Assembly: GCF_000193735.1 (NCBI RefSeq)
Contig: NZ_AEPF01000059.1
Span: 1-8,883, forward strand
Length of the DNA: 8,883 nt
Reading direction: 5' to 3'
Source: Neisseria sicca 4320
GTDB lineage: Bacteria; Pseudomonadota; Gammaproteobacteria; Burkholderiales; Neisseriaceae
Part shown: in pieces, positions 1 to 6,668 of the stretch
Position numbering within the stretch: the first letter of the stretch is position 1
Layout: the number at the start of each line of letters is the position of its first letter
The notes under the pieces: model-generated
The model's input: the letters and a program-made list of their open reading frames with translations, nothing else
What the model was told of the DNA's origin: nothing
Databases searched by the model: none
Translations under genes and position numbers: made by a program

Positions 1-120
1 GGCTTTTTGTTTTTTGATGAGTCAAACTGTGCAAATCATATTGCCCGTTGGGCAAATAGAATAGACAATTTGATTATGGACAATTTAAGTCCTGATTATT
101 TTAAATTAGCCAAATTTTAA
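1..120 (+). CDS. C-terminal end of an unidentified protein (5' end outside window)
   Basis: Frame 1 is open from the first base to a TAA at 118-120, giving 39 residues that end in PDYFKLAKF. The stretch includes FFDESNCANHIARWANRID and is rich in Asp and Asn. I do not recognise the family. It is called coding because the frame is uninterrupted up to the window edge, the residue mix is protein-like, and the stop is followed by a gap that carries a promoter for the next gene. Bases 41-55 inside it form a small perfect hairpin (TTGCCC, GTT, GGGCAA), probably incidental to the codons. A chance open frame of this length cannot be excluded, so confidence is moderate. Confidence 0.5.
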   Translation, partial: GFLFFDESNCANHIARWANRIDNLIMDNLSPDYFKLAKF

Positions 121-129
121 GGCATTTAT

Positions 130-157
130 TTGACAGGTAATTAGAGCATACTCAAAT
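130..157 (+). promoter_or_regulatory. Candidate promoter of the fic-resolvase operon
   Basis: A perfect -35 box TTGACA lies at 130-135. A weak -10, TCAAAT (4 of 6 matches), lies at 152-157 after a 16-base spacer. It sits in the 67-base gap between the upstream stop codon and the GTG start at 188. An inverted repeat occupies the space between the two boxes and part of the -10. The -35 is convincing and the -10 is not, so a regulated or weak promoter is a fair reading. Confidence 0.45.
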
Positions 158-161
158 TACC
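136..161. repeat. 7-bp inverted repeat, candidate operator
   Basis: GGTAATT at 136-142 and AATTACC at 155-161 are perfect reverse complements separated by 12 bases. The dyad begins directly after the -35 box and covers the proposed -10, the classic place for a repressor site. Candidate binders are unknown; the small protein at 1501-1722 is one possibility because these toxin-like modules are often autoregulated. That link is inference. Confidence 0.4.
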
Positions 162-187
162 CATCTTGTCCCGTATAAGGAGCAACA

Positions 188-862
188 GTGTTTCCCGATA
201 AATATAATCTCAGCCTGAAAGAAAATATCTTTTTGGCCAAAAAGGTATTGGTTGCCCAAATCCACAATCTAAGCCGGTTTGAAAACTGTCAGACAACTTT
301 GTTGCAGACCGAACAGATTATCAACGGGCAAAATATTGCCTCAGTATCCTTGAACGATATTCAGACCATCCTAAATCTCAAGCGTGCCTATCAATATGTG
401 ATACGCCATATTTCAGACGGCTTTCCCGTTGACATTTCACTGTTAAAAAAAATCAACAGTATCGTTGCCCAAGAAGATTCATTGGCTCCCGGAGATTTTC
501 GTACCGGCACAGTCGGCGTTACCCTAGTTGATGGATCGCGCCATACGCCGCCAGCCATGTCGGAAGTTGAAGTACAGAACCTGTTTGGTCAAATTGAAAA
601 CCAAAACCATTCGACCACTAAAACTGCCATCCGATCCATGTTGGTCTTTATGCGGCAGCAAATTTTTTGGGACGGCAACAAACGAACGGCCACGCTGTTT
701 GCCAACGCGCTGTTAATAGAAAAAGGTTGCGGTATTTTGGAAATTTCCGAACTGCAAATGCCTGAGTTCAACGAAAAACTTTCAGCTTTCTACCGCACCG
801 GCGATGATTCCGATGTGGTCGCCTTCCTGTATCAAAACTGTATTTTCGGTATCGACTACTGA
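188..862 (+). CDS. Fic domain protein with the catalytic His replaced by Gln
   Basis: This 224-residue Fic family protein has its Fic core at about residues 55-205. The family transfers AMP or other phosphate-containing groups to target proteins using the motif HxFx(D/E)GN(G/K)R. Here the motif reads QIFWDGNKR at 158-166, so the phosphate-binding loop is intact but the catalytic His position is Gln158. A flap-like segment RTGTVGV is at 105-111. An N-terminal segment TEQIING at 41-47 sits where class II Fic proteins carry the inhibitory (S/T)xxxE(G/N) helix, but no proper Glu is seen. The start is GTG188, with AAGGAG at 177-182 five bases upstream. The stop is 8 bases before the resolvase start, so the two are probably co-transcribed. 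It is probably cytoplasmic. Either this is a Fic pseudo-enzyme or a subfamily in which Gln is normal; I cannot tell which without an alignment. An uptake sequence lies inside the gene. Confidence 0.88.
   Translation: MFPDKYNLSLKENIFLAKKVLVAQIHNLSRFENCQTTLLQTEQIINGQNIASVSLNDIQTILNLKRAYQYVIRHISDGFPVDISLLKKINSIVAQEDSLAPGDFRTGTVGVTLVDGSRHTPPAMSEVEVQNLFGQIENQNHSTTKTAIRSMLVFMRQQIFWDGNKRTATLFANALLIEKGCGILEISELQMPEFNEKLSAFYRTGDDSDVVAFLYQNCIFGIDY
412..421 (-). other. Neisserial DNA uptake sequence core (reverse orientation)
   Basis: TTCAGACGGC on the + strand is the exact reverse complement of GCCGTCTGAA, the 10-base core recognised by the ComP minor pilin during natural transformation in Neisseria. 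The two bases preceding the core on the - strand are AA, so it is neither the AT- nor the AG-extended 12-mer. It lies inside the fic coding region, which suggests this module has resided in neisserial genomes for some time. Confidence 0.8.
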
Positions 863-870
863 GGCTAACA

Positions 871-1497
871 ATGAAAGCAGCGAGAATTTACCAACGTGTC
901 AGCACCGAAGAACAAAATCTCGAGCGGCAAAACACCCTAATTGAACAAGCCAAGGCAGAAGGTTACTACATTGCGGGGGTCTATAAAGAAAAGGCCTCTG
1001 GCGTCCGTGCAGACCGACCTGTGTTGAATCAATTGATTGCAGACTTGCAAGAAGGCGACGTGATCATCACCGAACATATCGACCGCATCAGCCGTTTGCC
1101 TTTGGCAGAAGCGGAAAAACTGGTCGCTCACATCCGCGAAAAAGGTGCGTTCCTGTCCATTCCCGGCATAATCGACCTGAGCCAAATCCATGCCGATTCC
1201 GAAATTGCCAAAATCGTTTTGGACAGCATACAAACCATGCTGCTCAAAATTGCCCTACAAACGGCCAGAGACGACTATGAACAACGGCGTAACCGTCAAG
1301 CCGCCGGCATTGCTGAGGCAAAAAAACAGGGACTTTACAAAGGCCGCCAGGCAAATATCCAAAAGCATAAACTGATTGTCAGCCTACGCCAAAACCATAC
1401 CCTTCAAGAAACGGCCGCTCTAGCCGGATGCAGCGTATCATTAGTCAAATTGGTAATGCGGCAACACAAACAATCTCAAATCTCAAAAGAGGAATGA
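871..1497 (+). CDS. Serine recombinase (resolvase/invertase family)
   Basis: This 208-residue small serine recombinase would act at paired DNA sites to resolve or invert DNA through a covalent Ser-DNA link. The nucleophile is Ser11 in RIYQRVSTEEQ, with Arg9 beside it. The second conserved cluster EHIDRISR at 68-75 gives Asp71, Arg72 and Arg75, matching the gamma-delta resolvase pattern. The long dimer helix covers roughly residues 108-140, followed by RQAAGIAEAKKQGLYKGR and a helix-turn-helix near 178-198. Length and domain order are those of complete resolvases such as those of Tn3 elements. The start is ATG871, with GAGG at 861-864 six bases before it. It lies between the Fic gene and a small gene with gaps of 8 and 3 bases, so one transcript is likely. 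No transposase or obvious res site is seen, so it may maintain or mobilise this island or an integrated plasmid. Confidence 0.93.
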   Translation: MKAARIYQRVSTEEQNLERQNTLIEQAKAEGYYIAGVYKEKASGVRADRPVLNQLIADLQEGDVIITEHIDRISRLPLAEAEKLVAHIREKGAFLSIPGIIDLSQIHADSEIAKIVLDSIQTMLLKIALQTARDDYEQRRNRQAAGIAEAKKQGLYKGRQANIQKHKLIVSLRQNHTLQETAALAGCSVSLVKLVMRQHKQSQISKEE

Positions 1498-1500
1498 AAA

Positions 1501-1722
1501 TTGGCTACATTAATGCAGAAAGACGCTCTAATCGAGCGTGTTGCCAGTGTACAGGCACTTATTTCATTCAAAACTCCCTATTCTGATGTGCGCTCGGAAG
1601 ACCAAATGCGCATTACTGAGTTGCGTGGTTTCCTATACGACACCAAACCTGAAAATATGGACTTCGATCGAATAGCGGAGGAGTGTAATATCTTGTGTCA
1701 AAAATATGATGCTATACCTTAA
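1501..1722 (+). CDS. Small hypothetical protein of the fic-resolvase operon
   Basis: This 73-residue protein with a TTG start at 1501 is preceded by AAGAGGA at 1487-1493 with a 7-base spacer. An in-frame ATG at 1513 has a poorer context, so the TTG start is preferred. It follows the resolvase stop by 3 bases, strongly suggesting translation from the same message. The sequence is mixed helical with charged residues; a short segment ENMDFDRIAEECNILCQKYDAI looks like a helix with two Cys. No signal peptide, membrane segment or known motif is seen. Being small and co-operonic with a Fic protein, it could be an antitoxin or regulator, but nothing in the residues proves this. I do not recognise the family. 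Confidence 0.65.
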   Translation: MATLMQKDALIERVASVQALISFKTPYSDVRSEDQMRITELRGFLYDTKPENMDFDRIAEECNILCQKYDAIP

Positions 1723-2028
1723 AAACTCAAGAATAAATAACTATGACGAAATATCATACATTCTATTAAAAACTGAACTAAGTACTTGTTCTTAAGTGGT
1801 AAATTTAGAATTAAATACCATCACATCTTATAATTTTATGTATAGAACTGTCTCTAAAAGGTAGATACTACCGTGTACGGACATCGGGCGATTATTAAAT
1901 TATGCCGCAACCTTTGATGAATTACTGCCTACTATTGTTATATTTAACCTGGTATAATGCAGTTCACGCTACTTATAATTCATAAACAATAATCTCACGT
2001 TTCTTAATTAAAATTTACAAGGCATAGA
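1723..2028. other. 306-base AT-rich intergenic region
   Basis: The gap separates the fic-resolvase genes from the methyltransferase operon. It contains an extended -10 promoter near its right end, and at 1798-1819 an imperfect dyad (GGTA, two extra bases, TTTA, four-base loop, TAAATACC). No conserved gene is visible on either strand. A stop-bounded stretch around 1867-1956 reads DIGRLLNYAATFDELLP, which looks protein-like and may be debris of a decayed gene, but I cannot assign it. I see no terminator with a T-run after 1722, no insertion-sequence end and no RNA gene. It may mark the junction of two acquired modules. Confidence 0.6.
1950..1958 (+). promoter_or_regulatory. Extended -10 promoter of the methyltransferase operon
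   Basis: TGG followed by a perfect TATAAT (1953-1958) forms an extended -10 element, which can work with a poor -35. No good -35 is present at the usual distance; TTGTTA at 1935-1940 is only 12 bases away. Transcription would begin near 1965, leaving a leader of about 64 bases before ATG2029. A second TATAAT at 1974-1979 lacks both extension and -35. Confidence 0.5.
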
Positions 2029-3291
2029 ATGACACAATTGCGTTTTCTGGATCTTTTTGCTGGCGCAGGCGGACTTTCCGAAGGATTCATTCAGGCAGGT
2101 TACAAGCCCGTTGCTCATATTGAATCAGACAAGGCCGCCTGTTTTACTCTTCAAACTCGCATGGCTTATCACTGGTTAAAATCCGTTGATAAACTAAGCT
2201 TATATGTTGACTACTTAAAAGGGGAATTAAGCCGTACTGAATTTTATAAAAATATCCCTGATCATATTTCAAAGACGGTAATTAATAAAGAAATTGCAGA
2301 AGATTCTTTAAAAACAATTTTTAGTCAAATTGATGACTTACTTGAAAATTCTTCTCTTGATCTGATTATAGGTGGTCCTCCATGTCAAGCTTATTCTTTG
2401 GTCGGCAGATCATGCGACTCTAATAAGATGCTTGGTGATAAACGTAATTATCTATACAAATTTTACGGTGAGTTTCTAAAACGTTACCAACCAAGATATT
2501 TTGTCTTCGAGAATGTAACGGGACTTTTGTCTGCAAAAGATGCTGACGGAAGATATTATTTTGAAGAAATGAGGATGCTTTTTAAAAAGTTAGGATATGA
2601 AACAGAATATCGCATCCTTAATGCAAATGATTATGGTGCACTTCAAGCTCGTAAAAGAATTATCCTTATGGGTAGAAGAGGAGAAAAAACAGGATTTTAT
2701 CCTCAACTAGAGATTGAAAGACCCAACGTGTGTGTCAATGAAATATTTTCAGATCTTCCTGTAATTCATGCAGGAGAGGGAAGTGTGCGCCCATGTAAGA
2801 CGAAGAAATATTCCGGTCAATGGTTGTATGATTCAGGTATAAAAAACGATAACATCCCTGTTACATGGCATATTGCGCGTCCGCTGAATCAACAAGATTC
2901 AGAAATATATCGTATGGTAGCAGATCTGTGGAGCAAGGAAGGTAAAAGGATGGAATATAATGATTTACCTGAAAACCTTAAAACTCATAAGAATCGTACC
3001 GCATTTGCGGACAGGTTTAAAGTTGTAGCAGGTAATTTATCCTCATCTCATACAGTATTAGCTCATCTTGCAAAGGATGGGCATTACTATATCCATCCAG
3101 ATCCCAAACAGAATAGATCAATCACTCCTAGAGAAGCTGCACGGCTCCAAACTTTTCCAGATGATTATTATTTTGAGGGGTGCACTGATAAACCAAGTAG
3201 AGCCGCTGCATTCAGGCAGATTGGTAATGCTGTTCCAGTTATACTGGCAAGAAAAATTGCAGAAAATTTGAAGGAGAATTGGCATGAGTGA
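2029..3291 (+). CDS. C5-cytosine-specific DNA methyltransferase
   Basis: This 420-residue enzyme would transfer a methyl group from S-adenosylmethionine to carbon 5 of cytosine in a specific DNA site. Motif I is DLFAGAGGLSEGF at 8-20 (cofactor binding). Motif IV is GGPPCQAYS at 115-123, with catalytic Cys119. Motif VI is FENV at 160-163, motif VIII QARKR at 206-210, motif IX around RSITPREAARLQTFP at 363-377, and motif X IGNAVP at 398-403. The target recognition region lies between about 222 and 360; its specificity cannot be read from sequence. All catalytic motifs are intact and length is normal. The start ATG2029 has AAGG at 2019-2022, six bases upstream. The stop overlaps the next start by 8 bases, so the three genes 2029-6644 form one translationally coupled operon. 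The gene is AT-rich. No restriction endonuclease is recognisable beside it, so it probably protects self DNA for the two-gene signalling pair downstream. Confidence 0.95.
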   Translation: MTQLRFLDLFAGAGGLSEGFIQAGYKPVAHIESDKAACFTLQTRMAYHWLKSVDKLSLYVDYLKGELSRTEFYKNIPDHISKTVINKEIAEDSLKTIFSQIDDLLENSSLDLIIGGPPCQAYSLVGRSCDSNKMLGDKRNYLYKFYGEFLKRYQPRYFVFENVTGLLSAKDADGRYYFEEMRMLFKKLGYETEYRILNANDYGALQARKRIILMGRRGEKTGFYPQLEIERPNVCVNEIFSDLPVIHAGEGSVRPCKTKKYSGQWLYDSGIKNDNIPVTWHIARPLNQQDSEIYRMVADLWSKEGKRMEYNDLPENLKTHKNRTAFADRFKVVAGNLSSSHTVLAHLAKDGHYYIHPDPKQNRSITPREAARLQTFPDDYYFEGCTDKPSRAAAFRQIGNAVPVILARKIAENLKENWHE

Positions 3292-5461
3292 AAATGCTTA
3301 TAAAATAAGACCGGCTGGACGACATTTATTAACCATCGGTAGAGATCTGATTCAGGACAGTTATGCTGCTATCGTTGAGCTTGTAAAAAACGCTTATGAT
3401 GCGGATTCAAAATCTGTGGAAATACATTTTAAAGCGACTGAAAAACCATCAGAAAATATAAGTGGCAATCCTGAGAAAAGAATAGAGATTACTGTCCGTG
3501 ACTATGGCCATGGGATGTCACAAGATACTGTGATTAACAAGTGGATGGTTCCATCAACGCCGGATAAGCTTGAGCGCAGAACAAGTCCGGATGGTCGAAT
3601 TATGCAAGGTCGTAAAGGGATAGGCCGCTATGCTGCATCTATGCTTGGTTCTACCTTATTACTAGAGACAGTTTCAGAAGGTGCCGAAAAAACAACAGTT
3701 TTGGTTGACTGGCGTGATTTTGAAAAATCTGAATACTTGGATGATGTTGAAATTTTAGTTGAAAGCCACTCAACAAAAGAACCTCATGGAACTACTTTAA
3801 CAATCGAAGGTGGACAGGATTATTACAAAGAATGGGATAAAAATCAGTTTATTAAATTAAATTTTGAATTAAAAAAACTGATATCCCCAGTGCAAAATTT
3901 AATCGATAAAACTGCTCAGGACTTTCAGATTCATCTGAAAATCAGTGGGTTCTCTGATTTTGAAGATATAGAGGAGACCATTGCCCCATACCCTATCTTT
4001 GATTTATTCGATTATAAAATTTCTGGGAAAATTGAATCAAATGGCAAAGGTACTCTGACTTATGCTTTGCAGAAAGCAAGAAATACAGTAGACGAGGTTA
4101 TTTTATTTAATTTAGGAGAGCCTACTGGTTGTGGTGATTTAATCTTTGATATCCGTGTTTACGACAGGGAAAAAGAATCAATAGAACAATTAATCCACCG
4201 CGGTCTTAAAGATAGTAATGGCAACTATGTTGGAAAATTGCTGGCCCGGCAGATTCTTAATGATTCTAATGGGATTGGAGTTTATCGTAATGGATTTCGG
4301 ATTCGCCCCCTTGGAGATCCTGAATTTGACTGGTTGAAGCTCAATGAAAAGAGAATTCAAAAACCTGCTCAAAAAATTGGTAGCAACCAAGTAATTGGTT
4401 ATGTACTAATTGGCTCTGAGGAAGAATCGGATTTAATAGAGAAGAGTGCAAGGGATGGTTTGCGTGATAATAATGCTTATAAACAATTGCAGAAGATTAC
4501 AAATGATGTGATTAAAGAGCTGGAATTACGGAGATTCAGATTTAGGCGTAAAGCAGGATTAAGTAAGCCTGCACTTAAAGTTGAAAAAGAGCTTAATCGG
4601 ATTTTTTCTTTTGATAATTTAAAACAAACTGTTCATAAAAAATTGATTGCAGGGGGAATGAATGAAAAATCAGCAGAAGAAGTTATTGAATTGATCAGTA
4701 AAGAAGAAGAAGAAAAAAGCCAGACAGTAGAAGAAATCCGTCAAGCTATTGCGACTTACCAAGGGCAAGCAACTTTGGGGAAAATTATGAATGTGGTTTT
4801 ACATGAAGGCCGAAGACCACTAAATTATTTTCGCAATGAAGTGCCTAGGATTGACAGATTTATCAATAAATTCAAGGAAACAAATAATTTTAAAAATATA
4901 GAAGAGATCGAGTCAATTGCGAATAATACTGTTTTAAATGCCAAAGCATTTTCTGACCTTTTTTTACGACTTGACCCTCTTGCCATGGGAAAACGCCCAG
5001 CTAAACGACAATTATCTATAGAGAATGAAATTTCTAATTGTTTTGCAATATTTCGTCAACAAATGGAAGATAAGGGCATTAAATTCAAAATTAGTGGAAG
5101 TGCAATTATAGAAGCATGGCAACAGGATATTGCTGCTATATTTATTAATCTTATAGAAAATAGCATTTTTTGGCTGTCGGAGAAAAATACTGACATTAAG
5201 GAAATTATGGTCAATATTATTACTAATGAAAATTCCTTAAGTTATATAGATTTTCGTGATACAGGTCCTGGGATAGAATCCAATCTTATTGAGGATAATC
5301 TTATATTTGAACCTCAATTTAGCACTAAACCGGGTGGTACAGGTATCGGTTTGGCAATTGCAGGTGAAGCTGCTGATAGAAACGGGTTGAAACTTACAGC
5401 TTTAGAATCTACTACCGGAGCTTATTTTAGACTTTCTACAAAAGGGGATGAAAATGAATAA
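3284..5461 (+). CDS. Double-GHKL protein: MutL/MORC-like ATPase fused to a histidine-kinase module
   Basis: This 725-residue protein has two ATP-binding GHKL modules. The N-terminal one resembles Hsp90/MutL/MORC ATPases: ELVKNAYDAD at 32-41 with Glu32 and Asn36, DYGHGM at 73-78, and GRKGIGR at 109-115. It is followed by an S5-like transducer around 320-400 (IGVYRNGFRIRPLGDPEFDW) and a charged helical stretch at 405-490. The C-terminal part looks like a histidine kinase. A candidate H-box LHEGRRPL is at 506-513 with His507, then the N-box NLIENS at 622-627, G1 DTGPGI at 659-664, F-box FEPQFS at 675-680, and G2 GGTGIGL at 684-690. No signal peptide or membrane span is seen, so it is cytoplasmic. 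ATG3284 lies 7 bases after AAGGAG (3271-3276). The next gene encodes a receiver protein, the natural phosphotransfer partner. MORC-like ATPases clamp DNA, so a DNA-sensing kinase is plausible but inferred. It could instead be annotated simply as an ATP-binding protein. Confidence 0.85.
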   Translation: MSENAYKIRPAGRHLLTIGRDLIQDSYAAIVELVKNAYDADSKSVEIHFKATEKPSENISGNPEKRIEITVRDYGHGMSQDTVINKWMVPSTPDKLERRTSPDGRIMQGRKGIGRYAASMLGSTLLLETVSEGAEKTTVLVDWRDFEKSEYLDDVEILVESHSTKEPHGTTLTIEGGQDYYKEWDKNQFIKLNFELKKLISPVQNLIDKTAQDFQIHLKISGFSDFEDIEETIAPYPIFDLFDYKISGKIESNGKGTLTYALQKARNTVDEVILFNLGEPTGCGDLIFDIRVYDREKESIEQLIHRGLKDSNGNYVGKLLARQILNDSNGIGVYRNGFRIRPLGDPEFDWLKLNEKRIQKPAQKIGSNQVIGYVLIGSEEESDLIEKSARDGLRDNNAYKQLQKITNDVIKELELRRFRFRRKAGLSKPALKVEKELNRIFSFDNLKQTVHKKLIAGGMNEKSAEEVIELISKEEEEKSQTVEEIRQAIATYQGQATLGKIMNVVLHEGRRPLNYFRNEVPRIDRFINKFKETNNFKNIEEIESIANNTVLNAKAFSDLFLRLDPLAMGKRPAKRQLSIENEISNCFAIFRQQMEDKGIKFKISGSAIIEAWQQDIAAIFINLIENSIFWLSEKNTDIKEIMVNIITNENSLSYIDFRDTGPGIESNLIEDNLIFEPQFSTKPGGTGIGLAIAGEAADRNGLKLTALESTTGAYFRLSTKGDENE
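5441..5447 (+). promoter_or_regulatory. Ribosome binding site that favours ATG5454 over ATG5448
   Basis: AAAGGGG directly abuts an in-frame ATG at 5448, leaving no room for initiation there. The next in-frame ATG at 5454 is six bases downstream, an ideal distance. ATG5454 also gives an 8-base overlap with the previous stop, the same overlap length as at the preceding junction of this operon. A third in-frame ATG at 5463 is less favoured. Confidence 0.6.
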
Positions 5462-6644
5462 AATGACGTTAATTCTTATCGAAGATAACGATGATGAGGC
5501 GCAATCTTGTCAAAATGCTGTAAATGATTTTAATGATGAGCACAAAAACAAGGAGTGGTGTATTCAGTTAGTAACTCATAACAATATAGAGGCCGCATCA
5601 AAAGCATTAGAGAGTTCCTACTTTGATGGTGCAATTATCGATATGAAATTAGCTGATTCTGGCGATGAGGGGAATCAGGCTTTGGATGTAATAAGACAGC
5701 ATTTAAAACGGATACCCGTAGCAATATATACTGGAACGCCAGATGTTGCAGATAACTCAGATGATATTCCTTTAATTGACGTATTTAAAAAAGGAGATGC
5801 AACATATAAACAGCTTATATATAAATTTTGGGATATTTACAATACTGGATTAACCAAAATAATGGGAGGGAAAGGTCAAATTGAACAAAGTCTAAGTCAA
5901 ATTTTTATAAAACACCTTCTTCCTAGAATTTCACCGGCTAAAATTTCACCGGAACCAACAGTTTCAGAAAAGAGTAATTGGGTTTATTATGCAGAAGAAG
6001 ATCCGGATAACACGGAAAAAGCCTTACTGCGCCATACGCTTAATCATCTCATTCATGAATTATATAAAAGCAGTGAAAATTGCTACCCTGAAGAAATGTA
6101 TATACATTTGCCAAACCTAGAGCAGGATCAAGTAAAAGTAGATACAGGGTGTATTTTACAAAATAAAGATAACAATAAATTTTATATTGTTTTGAGTCCT
6201 GCTTGTGATTTGGCAGAGCGTGAAGAGGGAGTATGCAATACTGATAGAGCATTACTGGTTGAAATTCAAATGCTTGAAGATATTTTATCTGATGACTATT
6301 TTATTAGTAATTGCCATAATGGTAAAAAACTTAAAAAAAGGTACTTGAAAAGTAATTCTGAGTCTCCAAGAGAGTATCTTTCAAAGCAACAAGATAATGA
6401 CTTAATAAAATACCAAAGAAATACAAAAAATTTATATTATTGTTGGCTTCCCAAGACTAGTTGTTTCAATAATGGAGCTGTCATTAATTTTAGAAGAGTC
6501 TCTACATATTCTCAAGAAGAGCTAGATAAGTCTTTTAATAGCCCTGTTATTCAAGTAGCCAGTCCGTTTCTAAAAGACATAATATCGCGATTTTCATCCT
6601 ATTATGCACGACAAGGGCAACCTGATATTAATATAAATCTATGA
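5454..6644 (+). CDS. Response-regulator-like protein: receiver domain plus C-terminal domain of unknown function
   Basis: This 396-residue protein (from ATG5454) has a receiver domain at about 4-125. The acidic pair is Glu10-Asp11 in LIEDND, the phospho-acceptor is Asp63 in AIIDMKL, the switch Thr is Thr93 in IYTGT, and the Lys is 112 or 113 in FKKGD. All expected residues are present, so phosphorylation by the neighbouring kinase-like protein is likely. After a linker, residues about 185-396 form a domain I do not recognise. It is not one of the common DNA-binding output domains. Its striking segments are VDTGCILQN (229-237), VLSPACDLAE (246-255) and a C-terminal SRFSSYYARQGQPDI (378-392). 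It contains eight Cys, one in the PACDL motif. It lacks a recognisable helix-turn-helix, HD, GGDEF or nuclease motif, although a remote nuclease or other effector cannot be excluded. It is the last gene of the AT-rich operon and is followed by a terminator. Confidence 0.85.
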   Translation: MNKMTLILIEDNDDEAQSCQNAVNDFNDEHKNKEWCIQLVTHNNIEAASKALESSYFDGAIIDMKLADSGDEGNQALDVIRQHLKRIPVAIYTGTPDVADNSDDIPLIDVFKKGDATYKQLIYKFWDIYNTGLTKIMGGKGQIEQSLSQIFIKHLLPRISPAKISPEPTVSEKSNWVYYAEEDPDNTEKALLRHTLNHLIHELYKSSENCYPEEMYIHLPNLEQDQVKVDTGCILQNKDNNKFYIVLSPACDLAEREEGVCNTDRALLVEIQMLEDILSDDYFISNCHNGKKLKKRYLKSNSESPREYLSKQQDNDLIKYQRNTKNLYYCWLPKTSCFNNGAVINFRRVSTYSQEELDKSFNSPVIQVASPFLKDIISRFSSYYARQGQPDININL

Positions 6645-6668
6645 TTTCAATTCTTCAATAATGAACAT

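Noticed and set aside
41..55. Perfect hairpin TTGCCC-GTT-GGGCAA
   Set aside because: It lies inside an open coding frame, is short, and has no T-run, so neither a terminator nor a recombination site can be argued.
5448..5453. Earlier in-frame ATG as start of the receiver protein
   Set aside because: The ribosome binding sequence AAAGGGG touches this ATG, leaving no spacer; ATG5454 has a six-base spacer and gives the same 8-base overlap seen at the previous junction.
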